This document shows positions 1-11,800 of a DNA stretch of 64,000 bases, in pieces. The position numbers and the translations under genes were made by a program. Positions within the stretch are counted from its first letter, which is position 1, and each line of letters opens with the position of its first letter. The stretch covers positions 29,203,208-29,267,207 of the forward strand of contig JARWKL010000009.1 in NCBI GenBank assembly GCA_029961685.1, in the 5' to 3' direction. This DNA comes from Aristolochia californica. Lineage: Eukaryota; Streptophyta; Magnoliopsida; Piperales; Aristolochiaceae. Under the pieces are notes generated by a model. The model was not told the origin of the DNA. It saw nothing but the letters and a program-made list of their open reading frames with translations, and ran no database searches.

Positions 1-330
1 AATTGTACATTAATGGGCAGTCAGATGCTTAGATAAAAAACCATTTTACTAGATGATTTAAAATGAATTGTTGCCTCAGGTTCAACTGCTAAACACTGGT
101 TCCATAGAAAGCTGCAATGTAGAGAGATCCAAAGTTACTGACCCCTGAATTAAATTAAAACATTAAAGGAGGCCCATTGTATATATCAAAGTGCTCACAG
201 ATGATGGAAGTGCTGAAGAAATGGAAGTGCATGTGATTCCTAATATATAATTGACTGACAAACCCACCCAATGCACAGAGCAACTGCATGAACCAAAAAA
301 AGTCTTTACCTAAATGGTGGTAGGACATAC

Positions 331-3283
331 CAGCAAATGGTGAAAGTGTATTCTGCTTGTTGTAGACGTGGTGTGTCGCATGAAGATATTTGTATAAAGG
401 TTTGATGTCATGTAATTCTCTGTGCATCCAATATATACCAAATTCCACAATTGCAAGATAAACAGACAAATATACCAAGTACATAGGCCAACCAACTTCG
501 CTTATGCTAGAAAAGCACTTAGTCCATCCACTTTCAATCATGTACTCAGAAACTGTTGGAAGAACAGAGTACCAGGGCATGGCTTTCATTGAGACAAATA
601 TTTGTAACAGCATTGACTCATTTGAAGGAACAGCATCTGTCTAAAAGAAAAATTAGCACAACCATAAAACTCATGAGCACCTTCAGTGTCCACAGGGAGG
701 TGGGACATTAAAAGTGAAGAATATTAGGTTCACATCTCTCAAAAGCAAGATAAAGCAGATGAAGCACTTGTTCCTTACAAGTATGAAAAAGATGGCTGTA
801 TGGATAAACACTTCCCTACTGACTCATTATGGCACAAGAAGGAAAAAGTTAAAATAAATTTCAGAAGAATGGAGGAACACAACACAGATCAAGCACATCC
901 TTGAAGAAGTACTAATGGAGCAACATTTTTTAGACACCATTTCTTGACTTTATGAACATCTAGCCCATCCCCAACAAGCTCAAAGACTGAGATGACAGAC
1001 AAAATGTTAAGATCTTTATGGATGAAATTTCAAATTAGAATTATGAGCTCCATGCACAATAAGAGCTCAATTTAACTCAGATTGTTCATTGCAACCTCAT
1101 GGTCTTGCTCAGCACGAGATGATTTTATTTATTTCCATTTAAGAGCAGGTGCTTCTTCACGGTTGGTTTTCTAGGTAACAAGAATCTCTCTTAATAATTG
1201 ATTAGTGATTTCACACTCAATCATTCTCAAGTATCACATCATTATCTTCAAAATAATAATAATAATAATAATAACAACAAACCTTAATAAGAGTAATAGC
1301 AGGGTTTTTTTTCTTATCTTTTCCACTCCATCTTTCTTAGGTCCATCTAAAATATTTACCAATCAAGAACTTCAATAGGAACTAAGTTTGTCAAATTGGT
1401 AAAAAAATTTAAATGATTCGTAGTCAACCAAAACATGGATCTATGGTTCTACATGTCAACATAGAACCTGTTTGTGGATTAGCAAAAATGTACAAAAGCT
1501 CAATATTATCCCATGCCATTATAATAGTTGTTCATAGAGCTTAGACTCCCTTCTTGATTTTGATGATAACAATACTTAATTAAGTTGACAATTGAAAATC
1601 TAATATTTCAAATACTTTTCCTTCAAGAAACATAAATTTCAAGGTCTAAAACATTGAATCGATACAAGCTTTCTCAAAGACCTCAAGTTTCATAGAATAT
1701 TAAGAACTCTTGAAGAAACACATTCAAAAGATGAAGAAAAATTGAAGAGTAGAGTTTTAGGAATCACTGAGAAAAGTGTAAAACTCAGTCTATGTAAGAG
1801 AACAGTCTACTCCTTCCAAAACTTGAAGTACAATGCAAATTTGGAATTGTAGGACATATTTTGCATTCAAACATGTTTTTAAAAATGTATACACAGATAA
1901 TAAAAAAACGCAGTTCATTGATCTCAAAATTAACATTATTTTCAGCCAAGGCTTGCAGAACAAGTGGAATCACAGTATTAGGAATTCTATCACCTTATAA
2001 AGAAACTTTAGAAGTAACATCCTTGTCTAACTTTTGATCTATACACATGGTTTTCTATACTTACAAACTAAGCAAACTGAAAGCCGTCCCAGGCACAATT
2101 TTCTCATATCAGGCATACTGAAAGTGGTCTCCAGAAACAATTTTCTCATATCATTATTGATGTCAAATCCTGAAGGAGATACTTCAAATATTGCATAGAT
2201 GATAATTTCAAATCAAGGATATATCAGATCAAGAGGTCCCAATTCAAGATTGAGATATAAATTGATTAATAGACAGGTATATCCTGCACAAATCCGAAGT
2301 TCTGCAATCCCAGTCATCAGCGAGAACTTCTGGATGCAGCTAGCACTCTGCAAGTTTTAAGTAACAATCACTTCACACAAATCCTAACATGCCTTTTATT
2401 TCTACATAAGCTTTTCCTTACAACTATGTAAGCTTCTTTCTCACATAACATGCATGGAAGTTTTAACTATTCAAAAATATTTTGTATTTTCTTTTTCGTC
2501 CACATTTATCCCGTGGTTCTTCATTTCTTTATTCTATTTCTTCCCTCTGCCCCTTGGCTTTTCTTACAAGTGTCAAGTTAATTCTCTGAAAAATCCTCTC
2601 AAAAGAACATATAATCGGATTTTAATTCTTGCCTTCCCCATCTTTCTTGGCAATGTCAGACTAACTTGCGAAGACACGAGGTATTGAAAACCTTTCTTAC
2701 AAAAACAAGGAGAACAAAACCACAAAAAAAAAAAAAAAAACTTGGAACTTGAACGAAGTCATATTTAACTATGAACAAAAGAAAATATTTGTCCATAAAA
2801 AAAAAACAAAAAAGTTCAACTGCATATAACGAATTGAAACTAACCAGAAAATTCAGTATTATCGAATTATCGGACAAAGCAATAACGATTAAAATTGTTA
2901 AGCAAAGCAATTATCAGACAAAGCAATAAGTATAAAAATTGTTAAGCTAAAAAAAAAACACATTGAGTTTACCTTTAACGAAATAGATCCGAAACAATAA
3001 ACCAAATGCAAAAAAAAAGACATAAAAAAGGCTGAAACAGGAAATAAAGATTCCGTCCATCACTACCTCGCGAAACATAGACGTTTCTTTTCCAATAATA
3101 AATGTAGAAACACCAGAGAAATCCCGAGATGAAATACAGAAGAAGTCCTCCAATATAATTCCGGAGCCATGCCTGGGCGATGTACGGAAGAGGTTTCCAG
3201 AGATATTCCGGCAACAGATTTCCGAGCACAATGCTATTATACCAGTGTGTTTCGTCCAGGAAGCCCTGCCGATAGTCTCCCAT
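331..3283 (-). CDS. STE1: Sterol C-5(6) desaturase, 5' part (two exons; gene runs off the left edge)
   Basis: Probable delta7-sterol C-5(6) desaturase, an ER membrane di-iron enzyme that introduces the C5 double bond in sterol and brassinosteroid precursor synthesis. Exon 1 is 3283..3067, with the ATG at 3283; its product begins [16 protein letters not shown] and contains [24 protein letters not shown], a membrane segment typical of the family. Exon 2 is 636..331. The splice pair GAG|GTAGTG to ACAG|ATGCTG joins in phase and gives [12 protein letters not shown], in line with the plant enzyme. Exon 2 carries the histidine boxes HRELH and HATHH and ends SPFAG before a GTATGT donor. The third histidine box should lie in an exon left of base 1. 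The intron is about 2.4 kb. Open frame past the donor at 331 is intronic. The family call is firm; that the gene is functional is inferred from the intact exons. Confidence 0.9.
1252..1275. repeat. (AAT)n microsatellite in the sterol desaturase intron
   Basis: About eight consecutive AAT units lie within the 2.4-kb intron. The rest of that intron (637..3066) shows no coding similarity that I can recognise. Confidence 0.8.
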
Positions 3284-4239
3284 ATCGACTTAGGTATATT
3301 CCGGCAGAAAGAGATCTACCGGAAATGAGAGACTGGACGGAATAGCACAGGAAGAAAATGAGATCGAGAGTGTAAAAGTGTAGTGAGGAAGTCGAATAGT
3401 TTATAGGAAGCGGAGACTCTGAGAGGGAGGGGACAACAACGTGCGTTGAGACACTCTTTGACCTCCGAAATCTGAACTCCCGTTGCCATAAATACCACTG
3501 AAAAGTCCGCGGCATCCTCACGTTCCGTTTCGCACTGATGGCGTGACGAAATTACGGCCAAAAAACACTCAAATTTTTTTATTTTTTAGAATTTTAATTG
3601 AGCGAAGCAACAGATGAAGGTATTTGTCGCTTGTCGGATGACTGAGCTGGAGTGCTTGTGCAGACATGGAATCTTTCGCCGCGAGTTTGTTTCAGGTACA
3701 AAGCCAAGAGAATTTTCTGCTGTCACTTTACTGTCCACTCATGTGGTTGGAGAAAACGAGGCACGTAACGCTTTGGTTTTTTTCTGACTTTTACCTTATT
3801 ACCGCTCACTATGGAAGATCTATCAAAAATCTATCCTCTCTCCAACTCAGCTTTGAACCAAAGATAAACAATCTTTCAATCACATGTTCACCTCAGCCCA
3901 ATTCTATGCAAAGATTCTCTCTAATCTCCACTTCTTACTGTCTCCCAAATAAAGAATGAATGAACAGCTGTTAATTGATTTCCGTTTGACAGAAACGAGA
4001 GACAGAGAAATCTAGATAGAAACTTCTTTTTTTAAATGCCAGTAATTAATGGAAACGCTGGATAAAAACACTAAGGCCTACTCTCATATAGATACATATA
4101 CAATCAGATTGAAGCAAAGTCAAACTCAAATTGTAAATTATAAAGAGTTATAAAATCTACAATTTGTATTGTAACTCTATAAATAATACATACCTGGTCA
4201 ATAAAAGTATTGCAGAATTAATTTACCTTCCAATCTAAT
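3284..4239. other. Upstream region of the sterol desaturase; no gene recognised
   Basis: This stretch should contain the promoter and 5' UTR of the minus-strand desaturase. Short open frames on both strands (for example at 3666) look like no known family. Its right part (about 4080..4239) has a TATA-like tctataaata at about 4171 and runs into the degenerate primer-binding site of the Copia remnant, so it may be an LTR remnant. I could not fix its borders. Confidence 0.4.
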
Positions 4240-6890
4240 AAGGTATCAAACCTCCCCAATCCTCCTTCCTGTCGCTGAAGAAACAAAGCTCCTTGTCCTT
4301 CCCTCTCATCAACTCTTGATTTTCCTTCTTTTTCTCTCCTTCTTGTCGCTGGATCACCACCGTCAAAAGTGACTCACTGCTGTCAACAATGACCGTCGTT
4401 GAAGGACTAAAGTCGCAACTCTCTGTCCTCTGACAGTGCTTCCATCGTCTTCTGATGAACTATATCACCTCCTCCTCTCTGTCATTGCCAGAGTTGCGCC
4501 ATCGAGGGTCGTTGTCGCCGCTATTGTTGCCGCCACCAGTACCTGGTATTTTTCTCTAACTTCTCTCTATCTCGCTAAATCCCTACGGATTTTTTTTTCT
4601 GCACAATTGTCACGCAACCGCTACATGTCGTCGCTGTTCTCTCCCACTACAACAGCGCCAACCGCACCCAGCATTCTAGCCGACGCCACCTAGATCCCTT
4701 CCCCCTGCGTCATCTCAACAGAACCCCAAGAGTGATCTAAGTCTAGGGGACGAATTATTTCCCCCGACACAGTTCCTTAGGGCACATGCAAAAAAAAAAA
4801 AAAACTTCTGACTTTTCCTCATAGCTCCTAAAGAGACTCAAACCACCATTCCTAATAATGCCCATGACCCAACCAAGCCTCTTACGGTACTCAATACCCA
4901 CAGTTCTGTCAAACTCACATCCACCAATTATCTTTGCTAGAAACTTCAAATGGAGGTTATTCTTATTGGTTATAATCTCTACAAGCTTGTTGATGGTTCT
5001 TATCATGCACCCTCAGCCACGAAGACAGTCAATAATCCCACTACTCCCAATCCTGAATATCATACATGACTTCGTCAAGACAAGCTGATTTTTGGTGCTC
5101 TTGTCGGCTCTCTCATACCATCCCTCGTTTTGTTTATCATTCAATCAAAGACCTCTCATGAAGTCTGGAATACTCTGGCCAACACTTATGTCTAGCCTTC
5201 GCACGGTCACACCAAGCAGATCAAGGAACAACTCAAACATCCCACTAAGGGATCTCAAACAATTTTTGAGTATATGCAGTTTATTAAAACTTGAGTTGAT
5301 GAACTTGCGGCCCTAGGAAAACCTATAGATGCAGAGAATCTCACCGAGAAAATTTTGGATGGACTAGATGATGATTACAAACCACTTGTTGATATTATCA
5401 ATGGTCGAGACACGCCAATTTTCTTTGATGAACTACATGAAAAACTCATCAACAAGGAACTCTCATTGTTTGTCCCTCAAGTTCACTCCTCTCCACTTCC
5501 AGCTTCTGCAAATCCCGCCAGTTCTCGCTCCAATTCCGCCAAGACAAGTAATCGTAATCACCAACAACATGGGGTGTCTTCCTACTACCCACAGCCAACT
5601 CATGCCTCATGTATCTCCAACACCGTCACTTTGGATGGTCAATCTCAGCCTCAACCCTACCTCAGAAGTTGCCAATGGTAATTGGAAAAGGACACACAGT
5701 TCCACAGTGTCCTGTCATTCTTCAAATGCAACCGCTCCTAGCTAGGGGTGGCATCGAATAGAGCTTATGTTCGAGCCGAGTTTGATTTAATATTTTGAAC
5801 TCGAGCTTGAACCAAGCCTAGCCTCAAGCCTAATCGAACTCGAGCCCAATAATTTTAATTGAGTTCGAGCTCGAGCCGAGTTCAAGCTCCAACCTACATT
5901 TAAAACTTTGCATAAAATAGAAGCCAAATAAATAGTATAGAAAATTATGCATACATTTTACATAAAATTGGGTATAACCTCTACTTAAAATTGGACATAA
6001 CATCTATATATTAACCCTACATAAAATTATCTATACACTAAGCCAATAATCGCTTTTTCTAATGTCCAGACCACTCCATCTGCGTGGCCTCATCATTTAG
6101 GTCATTCGTCATCTATAATTCTCAGGCACTTTGTATCCACCTTTCATGTAGATTTATCGTACCCTTTGAATTTTAATTTTAGTTGTAATTCTTGTCAATG
6201 CAATAAAAGTCACAAATTACTTTTCTCCCACTCCCCCCTTGTCTCTTCCTCCGCTCTTGACATTATATTCTCAGAAATTTGGACCTCTCCTATTTATTCT
6301 ATCGATTATTTTTAATATTATGTTACTTTGTGGATCATTTTACGAAGTATATCTCGCTTTACTATATCAAGCGAAAATCAAATGTATTTGATACATTTAT
6401 CTGGTTTAAATATTTTGTTGAAAACTTCTTTGGTCAACGGATTAAGACATTATATTCTGATCATGTGAGGAATATAAAACAATGTCCTCTTTTTTGGCGA
6501 CCAATGGTATCTCTCATCTCATGTTCCCTCCAGATATACCCGAACACAATAGATTTTCCGAACGACGACATCGACATATTGTCGAAACATGTTTGTCTCT
6601 TATTTCTCATGCCTTCATATCTCTATCTTACTGGTCAATATACCTTCTCCACTATTGTCTATCTCATCAACCGTCTACCTACTCCCATATTTAATCTTTC
6701 TTTCACCATATACCAAAATTTTGGGCACTCTTCTTAACTAAACTCATAAATTTTGGTTGTCTCTTTTATTATTGGCTTAAGCCATACTACTCCCACAAAC
6801 TCACTCCACGTTATTCTCCTTTGTTTTTCTTGGATAAAAACATAATGCCTACTCTTCCTCTTCCATAGTGTTTATGTTTCCATTGTACCA
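4240..6890 (+). mobile_element. Decayed Ty1/Copia retrotransposon (gag and integrase), interrupted by a hAT-like fragment
   Basis: A degenerate initiator-tRNA primer site (aaggtatcaaacc) lies at 4240..4252. It is followed by a CT-rich leader and a gag (UBN2 type) reading, broken by stops, at about 4960..5480: residues read YNLVDGSYH, HEVWNTL, LDGLDDDYKPLVDIINGRDTPI. Integrase follows at about 6190..6890 in shifting frames: IFSEIWTSP, YSIDYF, TLYSDH, ISHLMFPPDIPEHN, SERRHRHIVET. Zinc knuckle and protease are missing, and a hAT-like fragment sits where they should be. No reverse transcriptase or 3' LTR is recognisable, so the copy is dead. The left LTR border is not resolved. Confidence 0.8.
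5743..6040. mobile_element. hAT-like element fragment (left end only) inside the Copia remnant
   Basis: It begins with TAGGGGTGGCATCGA, the terminal motif shared with the elements at 8492 and 28980. GC-rich GAGCTCGAGCC-type subterminal sequence follows, then AT-rich repeats of the type cataaaattgggtataacc that are also present at 29150..29300 and, reversed, at 9970..10090. No matching right terminus or 8-bp duplication was found, and Copia integrase resumes shortly after. This is probably a deleted copy whose right end is lost. The right border is approximate. Confidence 0.6.
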
Positions 6891-8491
6891 GGTGAGTTTG
6901 TTTCGCTGCATCAATTCAATTTTAGAATTTCTGTTTGGCTTAGAGTTTTAGTTTTGACTGATAATGATTTCCGCTTTTGCTAGCTCTCAGTTTTCCTATT
7001 TCGCTCAAATATCCGGTCTTCCTGCTCACAAAAGACATATATGTATATTGATTGATTCAGTAACATCTCCTCCTATTGAATGTTCCCATTGAATGCTTTC
7101 TCTTTCATGTTTTTATGCTTTCTTTTATTTATGTGATTACCTGCAAAAAAAAATAAAAAAAATGGGTCCTATGTTTCCTGTTTCCGACATCCTACCTGCA
7201 TTTTCGACACCCTTCCTAACTTTTGTTAACGTCGGAAAAGAAGCCCTTCGACTCTTCTCTGACCCATGCTATCGTATTCAATCGCGTTCTGGACGTGGGA
7301 AGAAGACGAGCCAGCGTGACTCGTGAGTCGCGCATGTGAATCTCGTAAATAGTACTGAAAAATCTGACAGAAAAATAAAAAAAATTGAAGGACTTAGGAT
7401 TCCTTCCACTGTGTCGCAGAATCTTTTGTGCTACTGAAGACAGTGATCGAAAATCAACTCAAATGAAATGTGAAAAATACGCTTCAGGCTTCATTATTAC
7501 AACTAGCCATCAAACTGGGACAATGACTGGTTTTGGTCCGATCCATTTAGACCGAATTCAACCATTGGTTAGAACAGGTCCAATCGGTTCAATTTCTTAT
7601 TTTTTTTATATTATTTTATTGAAATTGAACATGAATCGTTTTTTGGTTGGTTAATACTATATTTCTTATGTAGCTACTTTCACCATTTCATTGTTATAGG
7701 ACAAAATTAACTGTTTCAGTTCTAATTCAGACCAAGCTAAGTATTCATGTTTTAAACCAAAAACCATTTTTCTTATGTGAGAAGTAAAAGGGGCTTGGTT
7801 CCAATTCAATTGGGTGGGGTCATTCGGTCCGATCCGATTTTGACAACACTGCAGTTTAGTTGATTTCTTAACATTTTATTTCACATTTCTTGCCCCTTTG
7901 GACTTACTTTTCTATTGTAAAAATTTACTTCTATTAATTACTATTAAAACATAAAAATAAATAGCTAGATTAATAATCTGATTCCTCTGGTAGCAACTCA
8001 AATGTGGGATAATTATATAGAGTACAATAGTTGATTAAACATGACCAATTTGTTTTTAGAATTTAAAAATATATATATTTGATATTTTATTTTACTAAAA
8101 ATTATCAGATAAGTATAGTAATCTATGAGATTGATTATCAATTTCTTAGTAAAAACACTAATAGAATTTTATCTAAATGTTTCTTGAAAATATGTATCCT
8201 AGGAAAAAAAATAACTTTTTTTGGAATATAAAATTTCAACCAGGGCAATAAGAGAGTTTTAGTGTCTTTTTTTAATATTTACCAAATAGGAAATATGGTA
8301 TAGAGAAAGGAAGTTAAACTCAGGTTCAATTAACTTTGTAATAAAAATTAAATATACATACCTTAGATGAACGTAGATTTATTTAATTTTTTTCAAAAGT
8401 AACGATATAATTTTATAAGCTTCAAGCAGTCTCCTAGAATAGCACAGATGCAACAACCCCAGAGCATCCCAAATAGATGCAGGGTTGGAAC
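6891..8491. other. AT-rich intergenic stretch without a recognised gene
   Basis: It contains short unsupported open frames (for example 7093 and 7385), A-rich runs and no domain I recognise. It lies between the Copia remnant and the hAT-like element. The last bases (8484..8491, gttggaac) are the target-site copy of that element. Confidence 0.5.
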
Positions 8492-10234
8492 TAGGGGTGG
8501 CTTAGAACTGATCCAGCTCGCGAGCGGCTTGAGCTCAGATCGGTGTTGGCTCAATTCAATTCGGTATCCATCGAGCTCGAGATCCGGGATAGGCTTGTTT
8601 AAATTAACGAGCTAAGCTCGACCGAATACAGATTCCGCTAGACGGCTCGCGAGTTGGCTCGTTAATTTAACAAGAGACCGAGAAGAGCGGGACTCATTTC
8701 CATTCCGTTTCTGCCATTTTCATGCCGGCTCAGCACAATTTTTTCGCTTAAATCATGGATTAAATATCAAAATCATTGTCCGTCACCAGCAATTATTAAA
8801 AAATTGGGGATTTTGGTCTTCAGATCCCTCATTTTCCCTACGATTCCTCACTCTCTGTCTCAGACTCTCCGATTTCTTCGTCTACGATTTCTTCCTCTGC
8901 CATTTCTTCCTCTTTTATCTACTTCCTCTTCGATTTCTTCATCCGAAGGTGTCTCCATTCTTTCCCATATTGAGTGTACTTTTCGGTTCATTTTTAGAAA
9001 CGGTGGTGGGAGTGTCTTTCGCATCTCATCGAAACTGATTTTCAGTGGTTTTACAATTTGCAAGTTCTGCTTTTTGTCGGCCGGAAGATCAAACTTTGTA
9101 AGTGTTTAGTTATTAACATGTATGGATTTGTCGTAGTGACTTTATTTACGACTGTCGTATCTTAGAGGTTTGGTAGTTCTGAAACGGTACTGGGAACGAC
9201 ACGGGATTTTGGTCTTTTTGGATCTTGCGATGGGAGTTGCGTTTCTGAAGTGATTATCACCGATTATCACCAGTTGATTGTGCAGAGTCACAAAAATTTT
9301 CTTTCTTGAGAAACAGAATTTTCTATCTTGAGATACAGAGTCACAAAGTACAATTAGTAGTAAGGCCGAAACCAAGTGCCTTTCAATCTTTACTCGCGAG
9401 AGATCGTGATCCAGTTACAAGTTTTGTAATCTCTGAGATCAAGTGGATAATTGTGGGAATTGCCCGAATGGCTGTTTGGATAGTCTCAAAGTTTTATTCT
9501 ATTTGTTTCCTTATGGCTCTTTTTTTTTATATTTGTGGCGGTTTCTATCTTCGGAGTAACATCACATATTCAAAACGTGAAGAGATTTCAGTTAAAGTGA
9601 ATTCGTTGACCTCAATTGAAACAGAACTTCCCTTCGATTATTACGGTCTTCCTTACCTTTTCCACATGTTAAAAGATGAATCAATTTATTCCTACACTAC
9701 AAATCCTTTAACTGAACTTGAGGTGAAGCAGAACCTATGATCTCTATAAGATAAACCTGATTTTGGACAATTTACCCGCCATGCGATATGCAAACAAAAA
9801 GGAATTAATATACCAGTGGATTGGTTCCTATTGGTTTTACCCCCTCATCCCAAAGTAGTGATGATTATATCATCAATCATCTGAAATTTAAGGTTCTTGT
9901 TCATGAGTATGAAAGGAGTAGTGTGCAAATTCTTGGCCCCGAAAAAGAGGGCACGGGAGTACTAATTGGGTATGCCCAATTTTAAGTAGAGGTTATGCCC
10001 AATCTTATACAGGTATTATATACATAAGTTATACCCAATTTTATATAGAATTCATGCCCAATTTTATGTAGAATGTATGTATAATTTTATATATAATTTA
10101 TTTGATATATATTTTTTAAAAAATTTTAAATGTTGGATAACAATTTTATAACAATTTTAAGCTTGAAGTTGGTCTGAGTTCGACCTCAAACTCGGCTCGA
10201 ATATTGGCGGGCTCGGCTCGGCTTGATGCCCCCA
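8492..10234. mobile_element. hAT-like non-autonomous DNA transposon carrying a host gene piece
   Basis: The element is flanked by identical 8-bp duplications, gttggaac at 8484..8491 and 10235..10242; 8 bp is the hallmark of hAT insertion. The left terminus is TAGGGGTGGC. The right terminus, read inward, is TGGGGGCATC, an imperfect inverted repeat. Its GC-rich left end (GAGCTCG, GCTCGCGAG motifs) resembles the right end of the element at 28980..31269 in reverse, so the two are in opposite orientation. No transposase is visible. The interior (9468..9955) is a piece of a TM9SF gene. The element is therefore a gene-carrying (Pack-type) hAT candidate of about 1.74 kb. Confidence 0.8.
9468..9955 (+). 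pseudogene. TMN: Captured fragment of a transmembrane-nine (TM9SF/EMP70) gene
   Basis: From an ATG at 9468 the frame reads a signal-peptide-like hydrophobic start, then GGFYL, then VKVNSLTSIETELPFDYYGLPY, a signature of the lumenal N-terminal region of plant TM9SF proteins (endomembrane cargo sorting). It then reads TTNPLTELEVK and, after a stop and small frameshifts, NLILDNLPAMRYANK, SDDYIINHLKFKVLVHEYE and VQILG. These blocks keep the family order but skip the stretch with KSAENLGELLMGD, so the copy has internal deletions. No splice sites are needed to read it, so it came from an intronless region or from cDNA. It lies wholly inside the hAT-like element. It cannot encode a functional TM9SF protein because all nine membrane helices are absent. 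Confidence 0.8.
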
Positions 10235-10242
10235 GTTGGAAC

Positions 10243-10500
10243 CGTGATTTGAGAGATTGGGCTCTGAGATACTCGGGCGACCCCGCCAAACCCAACAAGC
10301 TTAGAATTTCTCTATCATTGCCCAAGCATTATTATAGCAAAGGAATCCTTGGGGACTCCAAAGCGATGGTAGGCATGGTCCTCTCCTGCTACTTTCTGTA
10401 TTCTTTCAAGCTTTTCTTCCTTTTTTTCTCTGCATTGGAAGACGAGTTCGAGTGGGCATCTCGAAGAACGATAAAGTGATTCAAGCAACGAGCGTTGCAA
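10243..10500 (+). pseudogene. Possible coding relic cut by the hAT-like insertion
   Basis: Immediately after the right target duplication the frame reads WNRDLRDWALRYSGDPAKPN, then a stretch with KLRISLSLPKHYYSKGILGD, ending at a possible donor (GCGATG|GTAGGC) near 10366. The composition looks like real protein, but I do not recognise the family. The same frame left of the element (bases up to 8491) meets a stop almost at once. It is either an exon of a dead gene or chance open frame. Confidence 0.25.
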
Positions 10501-11193
10501 ACCAGGAGTAGGTTACGACTTACAAGTAATGACATTTCTTCTCTACCACTCCTAATAACTGAAGTAGGAGAGTTTGCACCAAATTGAGCACCGAAGAAGC
10601 GAGAGGAGAAGCTCTAAATCATCCGGAGAAGTGAAGAGCAGACAAAGAAGCCTTTGTTTGGTCCGGGAGACCTCAAGCACAGCAGCAATGTTAAAAAAGG
10701 AATCTGTTTAGAGAAGATGCATTTACTTTAATGAACCTACAAGTTTCGAGCTGCTAGGCTTGTTTTTCTGGAAATACCTCTGCGCCCGAATAACTGAAAT
10801 TTGGATTATCTCGGCACAGCTATAATAAATAGATGAAGGTCGAAAACTACTAAAGGCGAAAGAGAAGCTGGCCCATTGAGACAGAAGAAAGTGAACACAT
10901 GGCTGAAAGCTCTTCGATAAATCACTTTACGACTAGCACCACGGAGACTGATGAATAGTTATTTGTCTGTTTCGAAGAGCTTTTGCACTTCTCCCACTGA
11001 TTTGGTGTCAGATTAACAGTAGATGCTCTCCTCTTAACAAACGAAATGGGAGTTAATTATGACAGAGATAAGGATTAGGTCAAAATATAAGTACCAAATA
11101 TACTCAAACTCTAATTTATATGGGCCATTGGTATGATTCTATAAATACCTGTTTACTCATCAATGAAAATCTGAACAGCCCTAGCCATTTTTA
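10501..11193. other. Intergenic, possible LTR remnant at the right end
   Basis: No coding similarity was seen. The end (about 11090..11170) has a TATA-like ctataaatacctg followed by the repeat-rich stretch, an arrangement seen in LTR promoters with an adjacent leader. No paired LTR was found. Confidence 0.3.
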
Positions 11194-11800
11194 GTGCCGC
11201 TGATCTTTCTCTTCATCAGACAATACAATTCCGTTTGCTCCAGTCACTACCAATGTCATTGCTTTTCACAGGTCTTCTCCAAACGATACAATTTTATTCG
11301 CCCTAACCGCTACCAGTACTGTTGTTCTACCTCATCTCTTCTCCGGATTATGCGATTCTGTCTGCCTCAAACCATGACCAGTATCACTAATTTTTCTCTT
11401 CATCGGACGATGCGATTTCATCAATCCCAACCACTATCAGTGTCACTGCTTTTCCACATATCTTCTCTGGAAGATGCAATTTTGTTTGCCCCAACCGCTA
11501 CCAGTACCATTGTTCTTCCTCATCTTTTATCTAGATGATGTGATTTTGTCCATACCAGTATTGTTGCTCTTTCATGTTTCTTCATCGGACGATGCGATTT
11601 TGTACCCCCTATCTACTACCAGTGTCAATACTCTTCTCAGCCATTAACAATACCGCTACTCTTCATAGCTACTACCAATGTCGCTGCTCTTCATATCCAT
11701 TACTAGTGTCACTGTTCTTTTCGGTCGCTACCAATATTATTACTCTTCTCAATTGCTACCGGTACCACTGTGTTATTCCCAAGCGCTGCCAATATCACCG
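11194..11800. repeat. Degenerate minisatellite (unit about 60-70 bp)
   Basis: A sequence of the form cgatgcgattttgt..ccaaccgctaccagtaccattgttcttcc recurs with heavy divergence about eight to nine times. Recognisable cores are ctaccagt/ctatcagt/ctaccaat followed by gtcactgct or accattgtt. Open frames across it are a by-product of the repeat. It may be an expanded leader of a dead LTR element, given the LTR-like sequence just upstream. Confidence 0.65.

Noticed and set aside
155..330. Extension of the sterol desaturase exon past 331
   Set aside because: The frame stays open but loses similarity after SPFAG. A strong GTATGT donor stands exactly there, in the phase that exon 1 and exon 2 require.
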